From Streptomyces finlayi (lineage in GTDB: Bacteria > Actinomycetota > Actinomycetes > Streptomycetales > Streptomycetaceae), in assembly GCF_014216315.1 (NCBI RefSeq), contig NZ_CP045702.1:434001-498000 (forward strand): a DNA stretch of 64,000 bases, read 5' to 3'. How positions within the stretch are numbered: position 1 is the first letter of the stretch; each line of letters starts with the position of its first letter. Below are positions 8,756 through 16,646 of the stretch, in pieces. The translations under genes were made by a program, and so were the position numbers. A model generated the notes under the pieces. The model ran no database searches. It had not been told where the DNA came from and was given only the letters and a program-made list of their open reading frames with translations.

Positions 8756-9261
8756 ACACCTTCACCTACCCCGAAGTCGGCGCCACCCTCCTCGGCCCGC
8801 TCCCCGACGGCTACCACCACCTCCACCACCGCACCCGGGTCGGCAGGGGCCGCGCGGACTTCGAAGCGGCGGGAGCCGCCGTCACCGGCTGGCGCATGCA
8901 CCGTGCGGCGGGAGCGGGGATCAACGCGACAACGGCGCGGGCCGAGGCAGGAACGGGCGTCACGGTCTCACTGGGCATCGGCCCGCTCCGGGTCACCGCC
9001 CCCTGCGAGGTGGTCTGGGCGACGTACGGGAGCGAGCGCATCGGTTTCGCCTACGGCACCCGGGGCAGCCATCCGGAGCGCGGCGAGGAGTGCTTCGTGG
9101 TGGACCTCGCCGACGACGGAACGGTGTGGTTCACGGTCATGGCCTTCTCCCGCCCGGCCAGTTGGTACACCCGCCTCGCGGGACCCCTCGTCCCGCCCGT
9201 CCAGCACTGGTACGCACGCCACCTCGGCCGCAGCCTGGGCCGGATCGTCGCCGCCCGCTGA
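8752..9261 (+). CDS. DUF1990 family protein
   Basis: A 169-aa protein with the DUF1990 pattern: N-terminal FTYPEVGAT, GYHHLHHRTRVGRG, the middle VVWATYGSERIGFAYGTR, GHPERGEE-like GSHPERGEECF, and the C-terminal RPASWYTRLAGPLVPPVQ. No signal peptide or membrane segment. The family occurs in plants and actinobacteria with unknown role. Translational overlap with the YndJ-like gene and the LMF gene 27 bp downstream imply a shared task at the membrane. Confidence 0.85.
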   Translation: MNTFTYPEVGATLLGPLPDGYHHLHHRTRVGRGRADFEAAGAAVTGWRMHRAAGAGINATTARAEAGTGVTVSLGIGPLRVTAPCEVVWATYGSERIGFAYGTRGSHPERGEECFVVDLADDGTVWFTVMAFSRPASWYTRLAGPLVPPVQHWYARHLGRSLGRIVAAR

Positions 9262-9288
9262 GCGGGGCCGTGGCCGATACTGGAAGCG

Positions 9289-10719
9289 ATGGAGTGGTTC
9301 ACCGCAGAGGGGTACTGGCTGAGCCGGCTGATCTTCCAGCGGGCTCTCGCCGTCCTCTACCTGGTCGCGTTCCTCGCCGCGGCGCTCCAGTTCCGGGCGC
9401 TGATCGGCGAGCGCGGAATGCTGCCCGTGCCCGCCCTCCTGCGGCGGACCCCGTGGCGGGCCGCCCCCGGCCTCTTCCGGCTCCACTATTCGGACCGCTT
9501 CTTCGCCCTCGTGGCCTGGACCGGCTGCGCGGTCGCCCTGGCACTGGTCGTGGGCGTCGACGCCCATCTGCCGCTCTGGGCGGCGATGCTCCTGTGGGCG
9601 CTGCCCTGGGTGCTGTATCTGTCGATCGTCCAGGTAGGTCAGGTCTGGTACGGATTCGGCTGGGAGTCGCTGCTCCTGGAGACCGGATTCCTCGCGATCT
9701 TCCTGGGCAGTGGTGACACGGCGGCGCCGGTGCTCGTGCTCTGGCTGCTGCGCTGGCTCCTGTTCCGTGTGGAGTTCGGCGCCGGGCTCATCAAGGTCCG
9801 CGGTGACTCCTGCTGGCGGCGGCTGACCTGTCTGGAGTTCCATCACGAGACCCAGCCGATGCCGGGCCCGCTGAGCTGGTTCTTCCACCACCTGCCGAGG
9901 CCCGTGCACCGGGTGGAGGTGGCCGCGAACCACGTCACCCAGCTCCTGGTCCCGTTCCTGCTCTTCACCCCGCAGCCGGTGGCGAGCGCGGCCGCGGTCC
10001 TGATGATCGTCACCCAGCTGTGGCTGGTGCTGTCCGGGAACTTCGCCTGGCTGAACTGGCTCACGATCACGCTCGCCCTGTCGGCCGTCGACTGGTCGTT
10101 CGTCGCCGGAGCTCCGCCCGCGCAGTCCGCGCCGCCCCTCTGGTACGAGGTGGTGGTCATCGCCGTCACGGCACTGATCCTGGCCCTCAGTTACCGGCCG
10201 GCCCGCAATCTGATCTCCCGCAACCAGGTGATGAACCGGTCCTTCGACCCGCTCCACCTCGTCAACACCTACGGGGCCTTCGGGAGCATCAGCCGGGTGC
10301 GCCTGGAAGTCGTCGTCGAGGGAACCGCCGAACGGGTGATCCACGAGGGCACGCGCTGGCAGGAGTACGGCTTCCACGGCAAGCCCGGCGATCCCAGTCG
10401 CCTGCCGCGCCAGTTCGCCCCGTACCATCTGCGGCTCGACTGGATGATGTGGTTCGCCGCGCTCTCCCCCGCCTACGCCCGGTCATGGTTCGGGCCGTTC
10501 ACCGAACGGCTCCTGGAGAACGACCGCGACACCCTGGGCCTGCTGCGGCACAACCCGTTCCCGGACAGCCCGCCCGCACACGTGCGGGCCCGTGTGTACC
10601 GCTACCGCTTCACCTCGTGGCGCGAGCTGCGGGAGACCGGATGCTGGTGGCACCGCGACTACGTGCGCGAGTTCATGCGGCCGGTCTCACCTGCGGGCGG
10701 GCCGGGCGGACGGCACTGA
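9289..10719 (+). CDS. Lipase maturation factor (LMF1) family membrane protein
   Basis: A 476-aa polytopic membrane protein of the LMF family. Family marks include RGMLPVPALL, LFRLHYSDRFF, WLLFRVEFGAGLIKVRGDSCWR, the CLEFHHETQPMPGPLSW motif and the C-terminal globular WQEYGFHGKPGDP and LDWMMWFAAL blocks. Animal LMF1 is an ER factor for folding of lipases; bacterial members are uncharacterised and the domain usually ends near residue 460, as here. It closes the operon begun at 7919, and its stop codon forms the first bases of a strong terminator hairpin. Confidence 0.9.
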   Translation: MEWFTAEGYWLSRLIFQRALAVLYLVAFLAAALQFRALIGERGMLPVPALLRRTPWRAAPGLFRLHYSDRFFALVAWTGCAVALALVVGVDAHLPLWAAMLLWALPWVLYLSIVQVGQVWYGFGWESLLLETGFLAIFLGSGDTAAPVLVLWLLRWLLFRVEFGAGLIKVRGDSCWRRLTCLEFHHETQPMPGPLSWFFHHLPRPVHRVEVAANHVTQLLVPFLLFTPQPVASAAAVLMIVTQLWLVLSGNFAWLNWLTITLALSAVDWSFVAGAPPAQSAPPLWYEVVVIAVTALILALSYRPARNLISRNQVMNRSFDPLHLVNTYGAFGSISRVRLEVVVEGTAERVIHEGTRWQEYGFHGKPGDPSRLPRQFAPYHLRLDWMMWFAALSPAYARSWFGPFTERLLENDRDTLGLLRHNPFPDSPPAHVRARVYRYRFTSWRELRETGCWWHRDYVREFMRPVSPAGGPGGRH

Positions 10720-10764
10720 GTCCCGCCCCTCCCCCGGTGGGAACCGGGGGAGGGGCGGGACTCA
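10717..10764. terminator. 22-bp perfect hairpin, probably bidirectional terminator
   Basis: Arms at 10717-10738 and 10743-10764 are perfectly complementary over 22 bp with a 4-base GGGA loop. The left arm begins with the TGA stop of the LMF gene, so no untranslated base separates coding sequence and hairpin. It lies between the converging LMF gene and the small gene at 10790-10963. There is no clear T tract on either side, which is common for Streptomyces terminators. Confidence 0.85.
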
Positions 10765-10789
10765 TGGAAGAGAGCGCCGGTGCGAGCGG

Positions 10790-10963
10790 TCAGTCGATGC
10801 CGGGGAGGATGTGCGGCTCGGCGAGGTCGTCCTCGTAGCCGGCCAGCCGGATCGGTGCGGACCTCGCCCAGACCTCGATGTTCCGGAGTCCTTCGGGCTT
10901 GCGGGCCCGCGCTCCGTACCGTTCTTCCGGTCGCTTCTCGTACTTCGTCAGTTCTGGTGTCAC
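10790..10963 (-). CDS. 57-aa orphan peptide with perfect ribosome-binding site
   Basis: I do not recognise this gene. The start is GTG at 10961-10963, with AAAGGAG six bases upstream, the best ribosome site in the window; a longer reading back to 11158 lacks one. The product (VTPELTKYEKRPEERYG... to ...LAEPHILPGID) is charged in its first 35 residues and ends in a more hydrophobic tail with Pro and Gly. It has no Cys and no membrane helix. Length and a charged-leader/tail layout recall RiPP precursors, but no maturase gene is nearby, so it may equally be a small regulatory or structural protein. Confidence 0.6.
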   Translation of the reverse strand: MTPELTKYEKRPEERYGARARKPEGLRNIEVWARSAPIRLAGYEDDLAEPHILPGID

Positions 10964-11278
10964 CGCGCACTCCTTTGTGTCGCGTAACCCCGGGCAATGG
11001 AGAGGCAACGGCCGAAACCATGCGTCGGCCACCCGGGGCAGGGGCAGGAACAGCTCGGTCGCGGTGGCGCCCGTAGGGGGCGGGACGGCGGTCCGGTTGC
11101 AGACCTGTCCCAGGACGGCCAAGGAATCTTTGTGGATTCCCCAGTGGCGTCCGTTCACCCCAGACTAACCAAATGAGCGCGACCGCGCTCGACAGAACGT
11201 ATGGCCTAGGTCACTTTCGGCCAAAGACGCCACCCGATCAGGGGCCCAAGGACGGCATATCCGTTCATACCGTGACAG
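10964..11278. other. Upstream region of the small peptide gene, no other gene seen
   Basis: This 315-bp stretch holds the ribosome site of the small gene at its left end and is otherwise without a supported gene. Its right half is less GC-rich than its surroundings (TTTGTGGATTCC near 11130, ACCAAATGAGCG near 11168), as expected of a promoter region. Short readings here have no ribosome site. Confidence 0.4.
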
Positions 11279-11312
11279 AAAAAACGGCGGCCCGTGGAGC
11301 ACGGACCGCCGT
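11279..11312 (-). terminator. Rho-independent terminator of the zinc-ribbon SDR gene
   Basis: On the minus strand ACGGCGGTCCGT, loop GCTCC, ACGGGCCGCCGT forms a 12-bp stem with one mismatch, followed directly by a run of six T (the A run at 11279-11284 on the plus strand). It stands 20 bp past the stop of the SDR gene. Confidence 0.85.
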
Positions 11313-11332
11313 CGTCGTCGTTCGCGCCGGGT

Positions 11333-12829
11333 TCACCAGTTCCCGGGCGCGTAGTCCTTGAGGAAGCAGCCGAACAGGTCCTCGCCGTGCTCACCACGCA
11401 CGATCGGGTCGTAGACTCGGGCCGCGCCGTCGACCAGGTCGAGCGGGGCGTGGAAGCCCTCCTCGGCGAGACGCAGTTTGTCGAAGTGCGGGCGCTCGTC
11501 GGTGATCCAGCCGGTGTCGACCGAGGTCATCAGGATGCCGTCGGTCCGGAACATCTCCTGGGCGCTGGTCCGCGTGACCATGTTCATCGCGGCCTTGGCG
11601 GCGTTCGTGTTCGGGTGCCCCGCGCCCTTGTAGCCGCGGCCGAAGACGCCTTCCATCGCGGAGACGTTGACGACGTACGCGCGGCCGCTCGCCGACTTCT
11701 TGGCCGCGTCGGCCATCGCCGGGCGGAGCTTGCTGATCAGGATGAACGGCGCCGTGTAGTTGCACAGCTGGGTTTCGAGCAGTTCCACCGGGGAGATCTG
11801 CTCGATGGTCTGCACCCAGGTGTTGCTGTCGACGACGTCGGGGAGCAGACCACCCGCGTCGATGGCGCTGCCGTCCAGGTGCCGGGCGACGCTGGCGTTG
11901 CCCGCGACCAGTGCGAGATCGGCGACCTGCTGCGCGTCGAGGCCGGAGATCCCCGCGGGCAACGCGGCCAGACCGTCCACCGCGCCGGAGCCGAAAGCGC
12001 CGATCACGTGGTGGGCGGGGAGTTCCCCCGCGGGAAGCGGGGCGCTCTCGCCCTCGACCAGCGCGGCGTAGGCGGCGGGCAGGCGGCGCACGGTCTGCGT
12101 CGCGTTGTTGATGAGGATGTCCAGCGGCCCCTGCTCCGCGACCTGGTCCGCGACGGCGACCGCCTGTGCGGGGTCGCGCAGGTCCATGCCGACGACCTCC
12201 AGCCGGTGCAGCCAGTCCGCCGAGTCGTCCATCGCCTTGAAGCGGCGGACGGCGTCCCTGGGGAAGCGGGTGGTGATGGTCGTGTGCGCGCCGTCGCGCA
12301 GCAGCCGCAGCGCGATGTACATGCCGATCTTGGCACGGCCGCCGGTGAGCAGGGCGCGCTTGCCGGTGAGGTCCGCGCGGGCGTCGCGCTTGGCGCGGTT
12401 CTCGGCGGCGCAGCTCTGGCAGAGCTGGTGGTAGAAGTAGTCGACCTCGACGTACCGCGTCTTGCAGGTGTAGCAGGAGCGGGGCCGCTCGAGTATCCCG
12501 GCGATCCTGCCCGCCTCGGTGACCGACGAGGGCAGGATGCCCTCGGTCTCGTCGTCGATGCGCACGGCGGAGCCGGTGGCGGTGGCCTCGGTGACCGCCT
12601 TGTCGTTGGCGGTCTTGGCCGCGCGGCGCTCCTGCCTGCGGCGCTGTTTCACGGTGCGGTAGACACCCGCGGTGGCGCGGCGCACGGCGATCGCGTCCGG
12701 ATGGTCGACGTCGATGGTGTCGAGCTCGTCGAGCACACTCAGACAGACGGCGAGCCGGTCGGGGTCGATGCCGGGACCGAACTCACCGGCTCCGGGATCG
12801 AGCTCCGGGCTGTCAACTGTCACGGTCAT
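11333..12829 (-). CDS. SDR-fold protein with N-terminal extension and zinc ribbon
   Basis: A 498-aa protein. Residues about 1-115 are an extension, followed by a four-Cys module, CYTCKTRY then CQSC about 15 residues later, that should bind zinc. A Rossmann fold follows: TGGRAKIG nucleotide motif near 160, NNAT near 245, and VNVSAMEGVFGRGYKG near 390 with the catalytic Ser. The active-site YxxxK position reads TNAAK, so the usual Tyr is replaced by Thr. It may bind NAD(P) without normal SDR chemistry. It is monocistronic, divergent from the sigma-factor gene, and has its own terminator. Confidence 0.82.
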   Translation of the reverse strand: MTVTVDSPELDPGAGEFGPGIDPDRLAVCLSVLDELDTIDVDHPDAIAVRRATAGVYRTVKQRRRQERRAAKTANDKAVTEATATGSAVRIDDETEGILPSSVTEAGRIAGILERPRSCYTCKTRYVEVDYFYHQLCQSCAAENRAKRDARADLTGKRALLTGGRAKIGMYIALRLLRDGAHTTITTRFPRDAVRRFKAMDDSADWLHRLEVVGMDLRDPAQAVAVADQVAEQGPLDILINNATQTVRRLPAAYAALVEGESAPLPAGELPAHHVIGAFGSGAVDGLAALPAGISGLDAQQVADLALVAGNASVARHLDGSAIDAGGLLPDVVDSNTWVQTIEQISPVELLETQLCNYTAPFILISKLRPAMADAAKKSASGRAYVVNVSAMEGVFGRGYKGAGHPNTNAAKAAMNMVTRTSAQEMFRTDGILMTSVDTGWITDERPHFDKLRLAEEGFHAPLDLVDGAARVYDPIVRGEHGEDLFGCFLKDYAPGNW

Positions 12830-13032
12830 GGCCGTTCCTCTGTCACTCGAAGATGCCGGCCACAGGCTGCGCCAGGCCGCGTTGCTACGGGCCGAACGCC
12901 CCGCTCAAGTTTGCCACGGCCCGGCACGGCCCGGATTCGGCCTCCGAGGACGTCTTTGAATCCGGAAGGCATGACTTCGCTTGAGCCGGGCATACGAGGT
13001 TCCACACCATCGGCAACCAGGAGGACGACACC

Positions 13033-13947
13033 ATGACGGCGATGTCAGTGCGAACCACCGGAGCGACCGGCGCAGCCACGCCGACGCATCACCAGGTAGG
13101 TACGCGGACATATGCCTCGACTGCCGCCGGTACGGGCACACTTCCGTGGATCGAGGACACCGGCAAGGTGGCACCGCAGGACGCCCGCGCACTGTCCCGG
13201 ATGTTCTTCGACGAGTTGCGGACCCTTGATGAGGGGACGCCCGAGTACCAGTACGCGCGCAACACCCTCATCGAGATGAATATCTCCCTGGTGCGCTATG
13301 CCGCGTCCCGCTTCCGCAATCGCGGCGGTGACGACGGCGAGGACATCATCCAGGTGGGCACGATCGGTCTGATCAAGGCCATCGACCGGTTCGACCTCTC
13401 CCGGGAGGTCGAGTTCGCGACGTTCGCCGTGCCGTACATCGTGGGCGAGATCAAGCGCTTCTTCCGCGACACCACGTGGGCCGTCCATGTGCCGCGCCGC
13501 CTGCAGGAGCTGCGGGTCGATCTGGCCAAGGCCAAGGAGCAGCTCGCGGCGGAGCTGGACCGCGATCCCACGGTCGCGGAGCTCGCCGCGCATCTGGACC
13601 TTCCGGAGGAGGAGATCATCGAGGGTCTCGTCGCGGCCAACGGCTACTCGGCCGGCTCCCTGGACACCCCGTCGGCGGATGGCGAGTCCGGTCAGGACCA
13701 GCGGGCGTACGCCGATCTGCTGGGCGAGACGGACCCCGGCATGGAGACCGTGGAGAACCTCCACGCGCTGGCTCCGCTGCTGGAGAAGCTCGACGACCGT
13801 GAGCGCAAGATCGTGCAGATGCGCTTCGGTCAGGAGATGACGCAGTCCCAGATCGGGGAACGTCTGGGGGTTTCCCAGATGCATGTGTCGCGCCTGTTGA
13901 ACCGGATCGTGCAGCGGCTGCGTACGGGAATGTGCGTGGAAGCCTGA
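13033..13947 (+). CDS. RNA polymerase sigma factor, SigB/SigF/SigG family
   Basis: A 304-aa group 3 sigma factor. Region 2 carries NTLIEMNISLVRYAASRF, IIQVGTIGLIKAIDRFD and FATFAVPYIVGEIKRFFRD; region 3 has VPRRLQELRVDLAKAKEQL; region 4 ends with the helix-turn-helix TQSQIGERLGVSQMHVSRLL. AGGAGG stands eight bases before the ATG. Streptomyces carries about nine such factors for stress and sporulation, controlled by RsbW-like kinases, and one lies just downstream at 14074. Which paralogue this is cannot be decided by eye. Confidence 0.93.
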   Translation: MTAMSVRTTGATGAATPTHHQVGTRTYASTAAGTGTLPWIEDTGKVAPQDARALSRMFFDELRTLDEGTPEYQYARNTLIEMNISLVRYAASRFRNRGGDDGEDIIQVGTIGLIKAIDRFDLSREVEFATFAVPYIVGEIKRFFRDTTWAVHVPRRLQELRVDLAKAKEQLAAELDRDPTVAELAAHLDLPEEEIIEGLVAANGYSAGSLDTPSADGESGQDQRAYADLLGETDPGMETVENLHALAPLLEKLDDRERKIVQMRFGQEMTQSQIGERLGVSQMHVSRLLNRIVQRLRTGMCVEA

Positions 13948-14073
13948 ACCGCCACGCGGCGGAGTGAGATGCGTCTAGGATCTGGGGCATCCCCCGGAGT
14001 GGGATCTCTCGACGCGGGTAGACGAACGGCGAGAAAAGGTCTCCGACCTCCCTGCGGCGCCTTGGCTGGAGCT

Positions 14074-14529
14074 ATGAATGAACAGGCCACCTCACGGCCG
14101 GACGACCCCGGTCAGGGGTTCCGGTGCACTGAGGTACTGCACACCGCCGAGGTGTTCGCGGGCGAGCCGGGCTGCATAGCGCAGGCCCGCGCACTGGCCG
14201 ACCTGTTCCTGACCCGGCTCGTGGCGGAGTGGCTCGCGGTCCTGCGTGAGCACACCCGCAGCGATCTGATGCTGGCGGTCAGCGAGCTGATCACCAACGC
14301 GGAGCGCTACAGCCACGGTCCGTACCTGCTGGAGCTGGAAGGCACCGCGCAGAGCATCAGCGTCACGGTGTACGACAGCAGCACGGCGCTTCCCGTCCTC
14401 TACGCCCCCGATCCCGCCCGCCTCGGCGGCCACGGGATGGAGATCGTCGTCGCCCTGTGCGACCGGGTCACCGCCGAGCGCGTTCCCGTCGGCAAGCGCA
14501 TCCGCGCCGAGTTCCAGCTCAGCACCTGA
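14074..14529 (+). CDS. RsbW-like ATP-binding anti-sigma regulator
   Basis: A 151-aa HATPase_c protein. The N box is SELITNAERY (about residues 70-79) and the G1 box LGGHGMEIVVALCDRV (about 115-130). Such small kinases bind sigma factors or phosphorylate anti-anti-sigma proteins. The gene lies 126 bp after the sigma-factor gene on the same strand, so it is the likely cognate anti-sigma factor (inference). The ATG at 14074 has only a poor site (GGAG close by); an in-frame start further up at 13969 would add a basic tail with no similarity I can see. Confidence 0.85.
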   Translation: MNEQATSRPDDPGQGFRCTEVLHTAEVFAGEPGCIAQARALADLFLTRLVAEWLAVLREHTRSDLMLAVSELITNAERYSHGPYLLELEGTAQSISVTVYDSSTALPVLYAPDPARLGGHGMEIVVALCDRVTAERVPVGKRIRAEFQLST

Positions 14530-14530
14530 G

Positions 14531-15250
14531 TCACCCGCTCCCCGCGCGGGCCGGCCGGCGGTCGAAGACGCAGTCGCCGCAGAGACCGCCGTCCGGGCAC
14601 CGGTAGTACAGACAGCAGCTGCGCCGCCGGAACGCCGGGCCGTGCGGGGTGCCGGTGGAGGACAGGTCGGGGTGGTCGAAGAGCTCCGCCGCCAGGGCGC
14701 GTGCCCGTGCCGCCACATCGGGGCGGCCCTGGGTCCGCGCCCAGGCGACCAGTTCCCGTACGGCGCCGGCGAGCGCCGAGCCCGCGTTGCCCCACAGCAG
14801 CCGCGCCGAGATCGTCCCCTCGGCGCGCAGCGCTTCGGCGAGCGGCGCGAGGTGGCCGGCCTGGACGATTTCCCGGATCCGGCGGGCGGTGCCCTCGGGA
14901 GTCCCGCTGTTCTCCGCCGGCTCGGCGTCCGACAGCCACAGATCGTCGGGCACGGAGTGCGCCGGGTCCCAGAGGAGCCGGTCGGGCGAGAGGTCGGGCA
15001 GCCGGCCGGTCAGGGCGGCGGGGCCCAGTGCGACGGACCAGAGCCGTGCGGCCAGTGCCAGGTGGGCAAGGGAAGCGGCGACTCTGCGTTCGGGGGTACG
15101 CAGCCGGCCGGCGACCGTGTCGACACGAGCCGTGAGCGGTGCGAGATGGCCCGCGTAGAGGCGGGCGAGCGGCAGGTGGGAGCCGCCCGGTACGGGCGTG
15201 GTGCGCAGGGCGAAGAAGCCACCGGGGCCGGACGCCTCGGTCCGGTCCAT
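14531..15250 (-). CDS. FhuF-like (2Fe-2S)-binding protein
   Basis: A 239-aa protein whose C-terminus carries RRSCCLYYRCPDGGLCGDC, the C-C-x10-C-x2-C cluster pattern of FhuF, the siderophore ferric-iron reductase. The central part is the weakly conserved FhuF/IucC-like helical domain. The ATG at 15248-15250 has GGGGGAG upstream. No siderophore genes are adjacent. It converges on the RsbW-like gene, the two stops being one base apart, and is divergent from the DMT transporter with an 8-bp inverted repeat in between. Confidence 0.85.
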   Translation of the reverse strand: MDRTEASGPGGFFALRTTPVPGGSHLPLARLYAGHLAPLTARVDTVAGRLRTPERRVAASLAHLALAARLWSVALGPAALTGRLPDLSPDRLLWDPAHSVPDDLWLSDAEPAENSGTPEGTARRIREIVQAGHLAPLAEALRAEGTISARLLWGNAGSALAGAVRELVAWARTQGRPDVAARARALAAELFDHPDLSSTGTPHGPAFRRRSCCLYYRCPDGGLCGDCVFDRRPARAGSG

Positions 15251-15378
15251 GGTCCGCTCCCCCGTCCCGCCCGGCCACCCACCGTGCCGGATCCGGGGCT
15301 CACCGTACCCGTCGGACCCGAACTTCTGACGTCCCCGGCCAGGAGGACTACCGTCGGGAGGAGGACACCGGACCTCCT

Positions 15379-15402
15379 GACGTACTACTGGAGCAGTACG
15401 TC
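15379..15402. promoter_or_regulatory. Inverted repeat between divergent FhuF-like and DMT genes
   Basis: GACGTACT (15379-15386) and AGTACGTC (15395-15402) are perfect inverted 8-mers 8 bp apart, in the 199-bp divergent promoter region. Helical-turn spacing of the centres (16 bp) suits a dimeric repressor. The regulator is not identified. Confidence 0.4.
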
Positions 15403-15449
15403 GAGTCGCCGCCTCTGGGACGACGACTCGGCGACTCCGACAGGACATC

Positions 15450-16646
15450 GTGGTCTACATGAGTTTCCTCGCGCTGTCTGTGCTGCTGTCACTGGTCTCC
15501 GCGGTCGCCTACGCGGCCGGGGCGATCATCCAGGAGCGCGTCGCCGCGGGCGGTGACGGCCGCTCGTACGCGGCACTCGTGCGCAACGCCGCCTGGTGGG
15601 CGGCTGTCGCCCTGAACGGCCTGGGCGCGGTGCTCCACGTGGTGGCCCTCGCCTACGGCCCTCTCAGCCTCGTCCAGCCCCTCGGTGCCCTCACGATCGT
15701 CTTCGCCCTGCCCATGGCCGCGCTGTTCGTGGGCCGCAGGGCCGGGTCGACGGCCTGGCGCGGGGCCGTGATGGCCACGGTCGGTCTCGCCGGGCTGCTG
15801 GCCCTGACCGGGAGCGCCGAGTCGCGTGCGCTGGGCGCTCCGGAGCAGTTGCTGCTGGCCTCGGTGACGTTCGGCGGGGTGGCGGCGCTCTTCCTCGTCG
15901 CGAAGGGGATGCGCCGCCCGATGGCGCGCAGTGTCCTGCTGGCCACCGGCGCCGGGGTCGCGTTCGGCATGGGCTCGGTGTTCACCAAGACCGTGGCAGT
16001 GGAATGGACGTCCGGTTCGGTGGGTTCGGGGCTGCCGACCCTTCTGGTGATCGCGGGTCTCGCGGCCGCGGGACTCCTGCTGTCCCAGTCCGCGTACCGG
16101 GGCGCCGGTCTGACCGCGCCGCTGGCGATAGTGACGGTGGTGAATCCTGTGGTCGCCGCGGCGGTGGGAATCACGCTGTTCGGCGAGGTCTTCCGCTACG
16201 GCATGACGGGGACCCTGCTCGCGCTGGTCTGCGGTGCGGTGACGGCGGGAGGTCTGATCCTGCTCACCACGGGGCGGCTCGGGACGGAACGGACGGACGC
16301 GCCGAGGGAAACCGGACGGACAGCGGCGGGGAACGCGGTGCCGGACGAAGGGGGCGATGCGGGCCGGGCACTCCCCACGCCGCGGAGCCGTGCCGGCCTT
16401 CTGCCCGCACTCGTGAGCCCGCCCGGACCGTCGTCGCCCGTCGGCGTGCTCGCCACGGCTTCCGACCGTACGTCCGCCGTGCCTGCCGCCACGGCTTCCT
16501 TTCCGGCGCCCGGCTCCCTGCCGCCGACCATCACACTGCCGCACGGGGGCAAGGTGGGCGGCGTGGGGTTCACCGGCGCTCCGGCGGCCGACGGCTCGCG
16601 GCGGACCGGCTCGGTTCAGATCTTGACGCCGCCCGCCCTGAGGTAG
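15450..16646 (+). CDS. DMT/EamA-type membrane transporter with long C-terminal tail
   Basis: A 398-aa protein with about ten membrane segments in residues 1-275 and the family block VVALAYGPLSLVQPLGALT at about 65-83, then a 120-residue Pro/Ser/Thr/Ala-rich tail. Substrate unknown. A second copy of the same type lies at 46614-47600 (VVALKYGPLTLVQPLGALT), so the window holds two paralogues. I start at GTG 15450 (AGGA upstream); ATG at 15459 matches the paralogue's N-terminus better. The 3' end overlaps the converging Rpf gene by 31 bp, so part of the tail is read from both strands. Confidence 0.85.
   Translation: MVYMSFLALSVLLSLVSAVAYAAGAIIQERVAAGGDGRSYAALVRNAAWWAAVALNGLGAVLHVVALAYGPLSLVQPLGALTIVFALPMAALFVGRRAGSTAWRGAVMATVGLAGLLALTGSAESRALGAPEQLLLASVTFGGVAALFLVAKGMRRPMARSVLLATGAGVAFGMGSVFTKTVAVEWTSGSVGSGLPTLLVIAGLAAAGLLLSQSAYRGAGLTAPLAIVTVVNPVVAAAVGITLFGEVFRYGMTGTLLALVCGAVTAGGLILLTTGRLGTERTDAPRETGRTAAGNAVPDEGGDAGRALPTPRSRAGLLPALVSPPGPSSPVGVLATASDRTSAVPAATASFPAPGSLPPTITLPHGGKVGGVGFTGAPAADGSRRTGSVQILTPPALR

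Noticed and set aside
10790..11158. 122-codon version of the small peptide gene
   Set aside because: The extra 65 N-terminal residues have no ribosome site, whereas GTG at 10963 has a perfect one.
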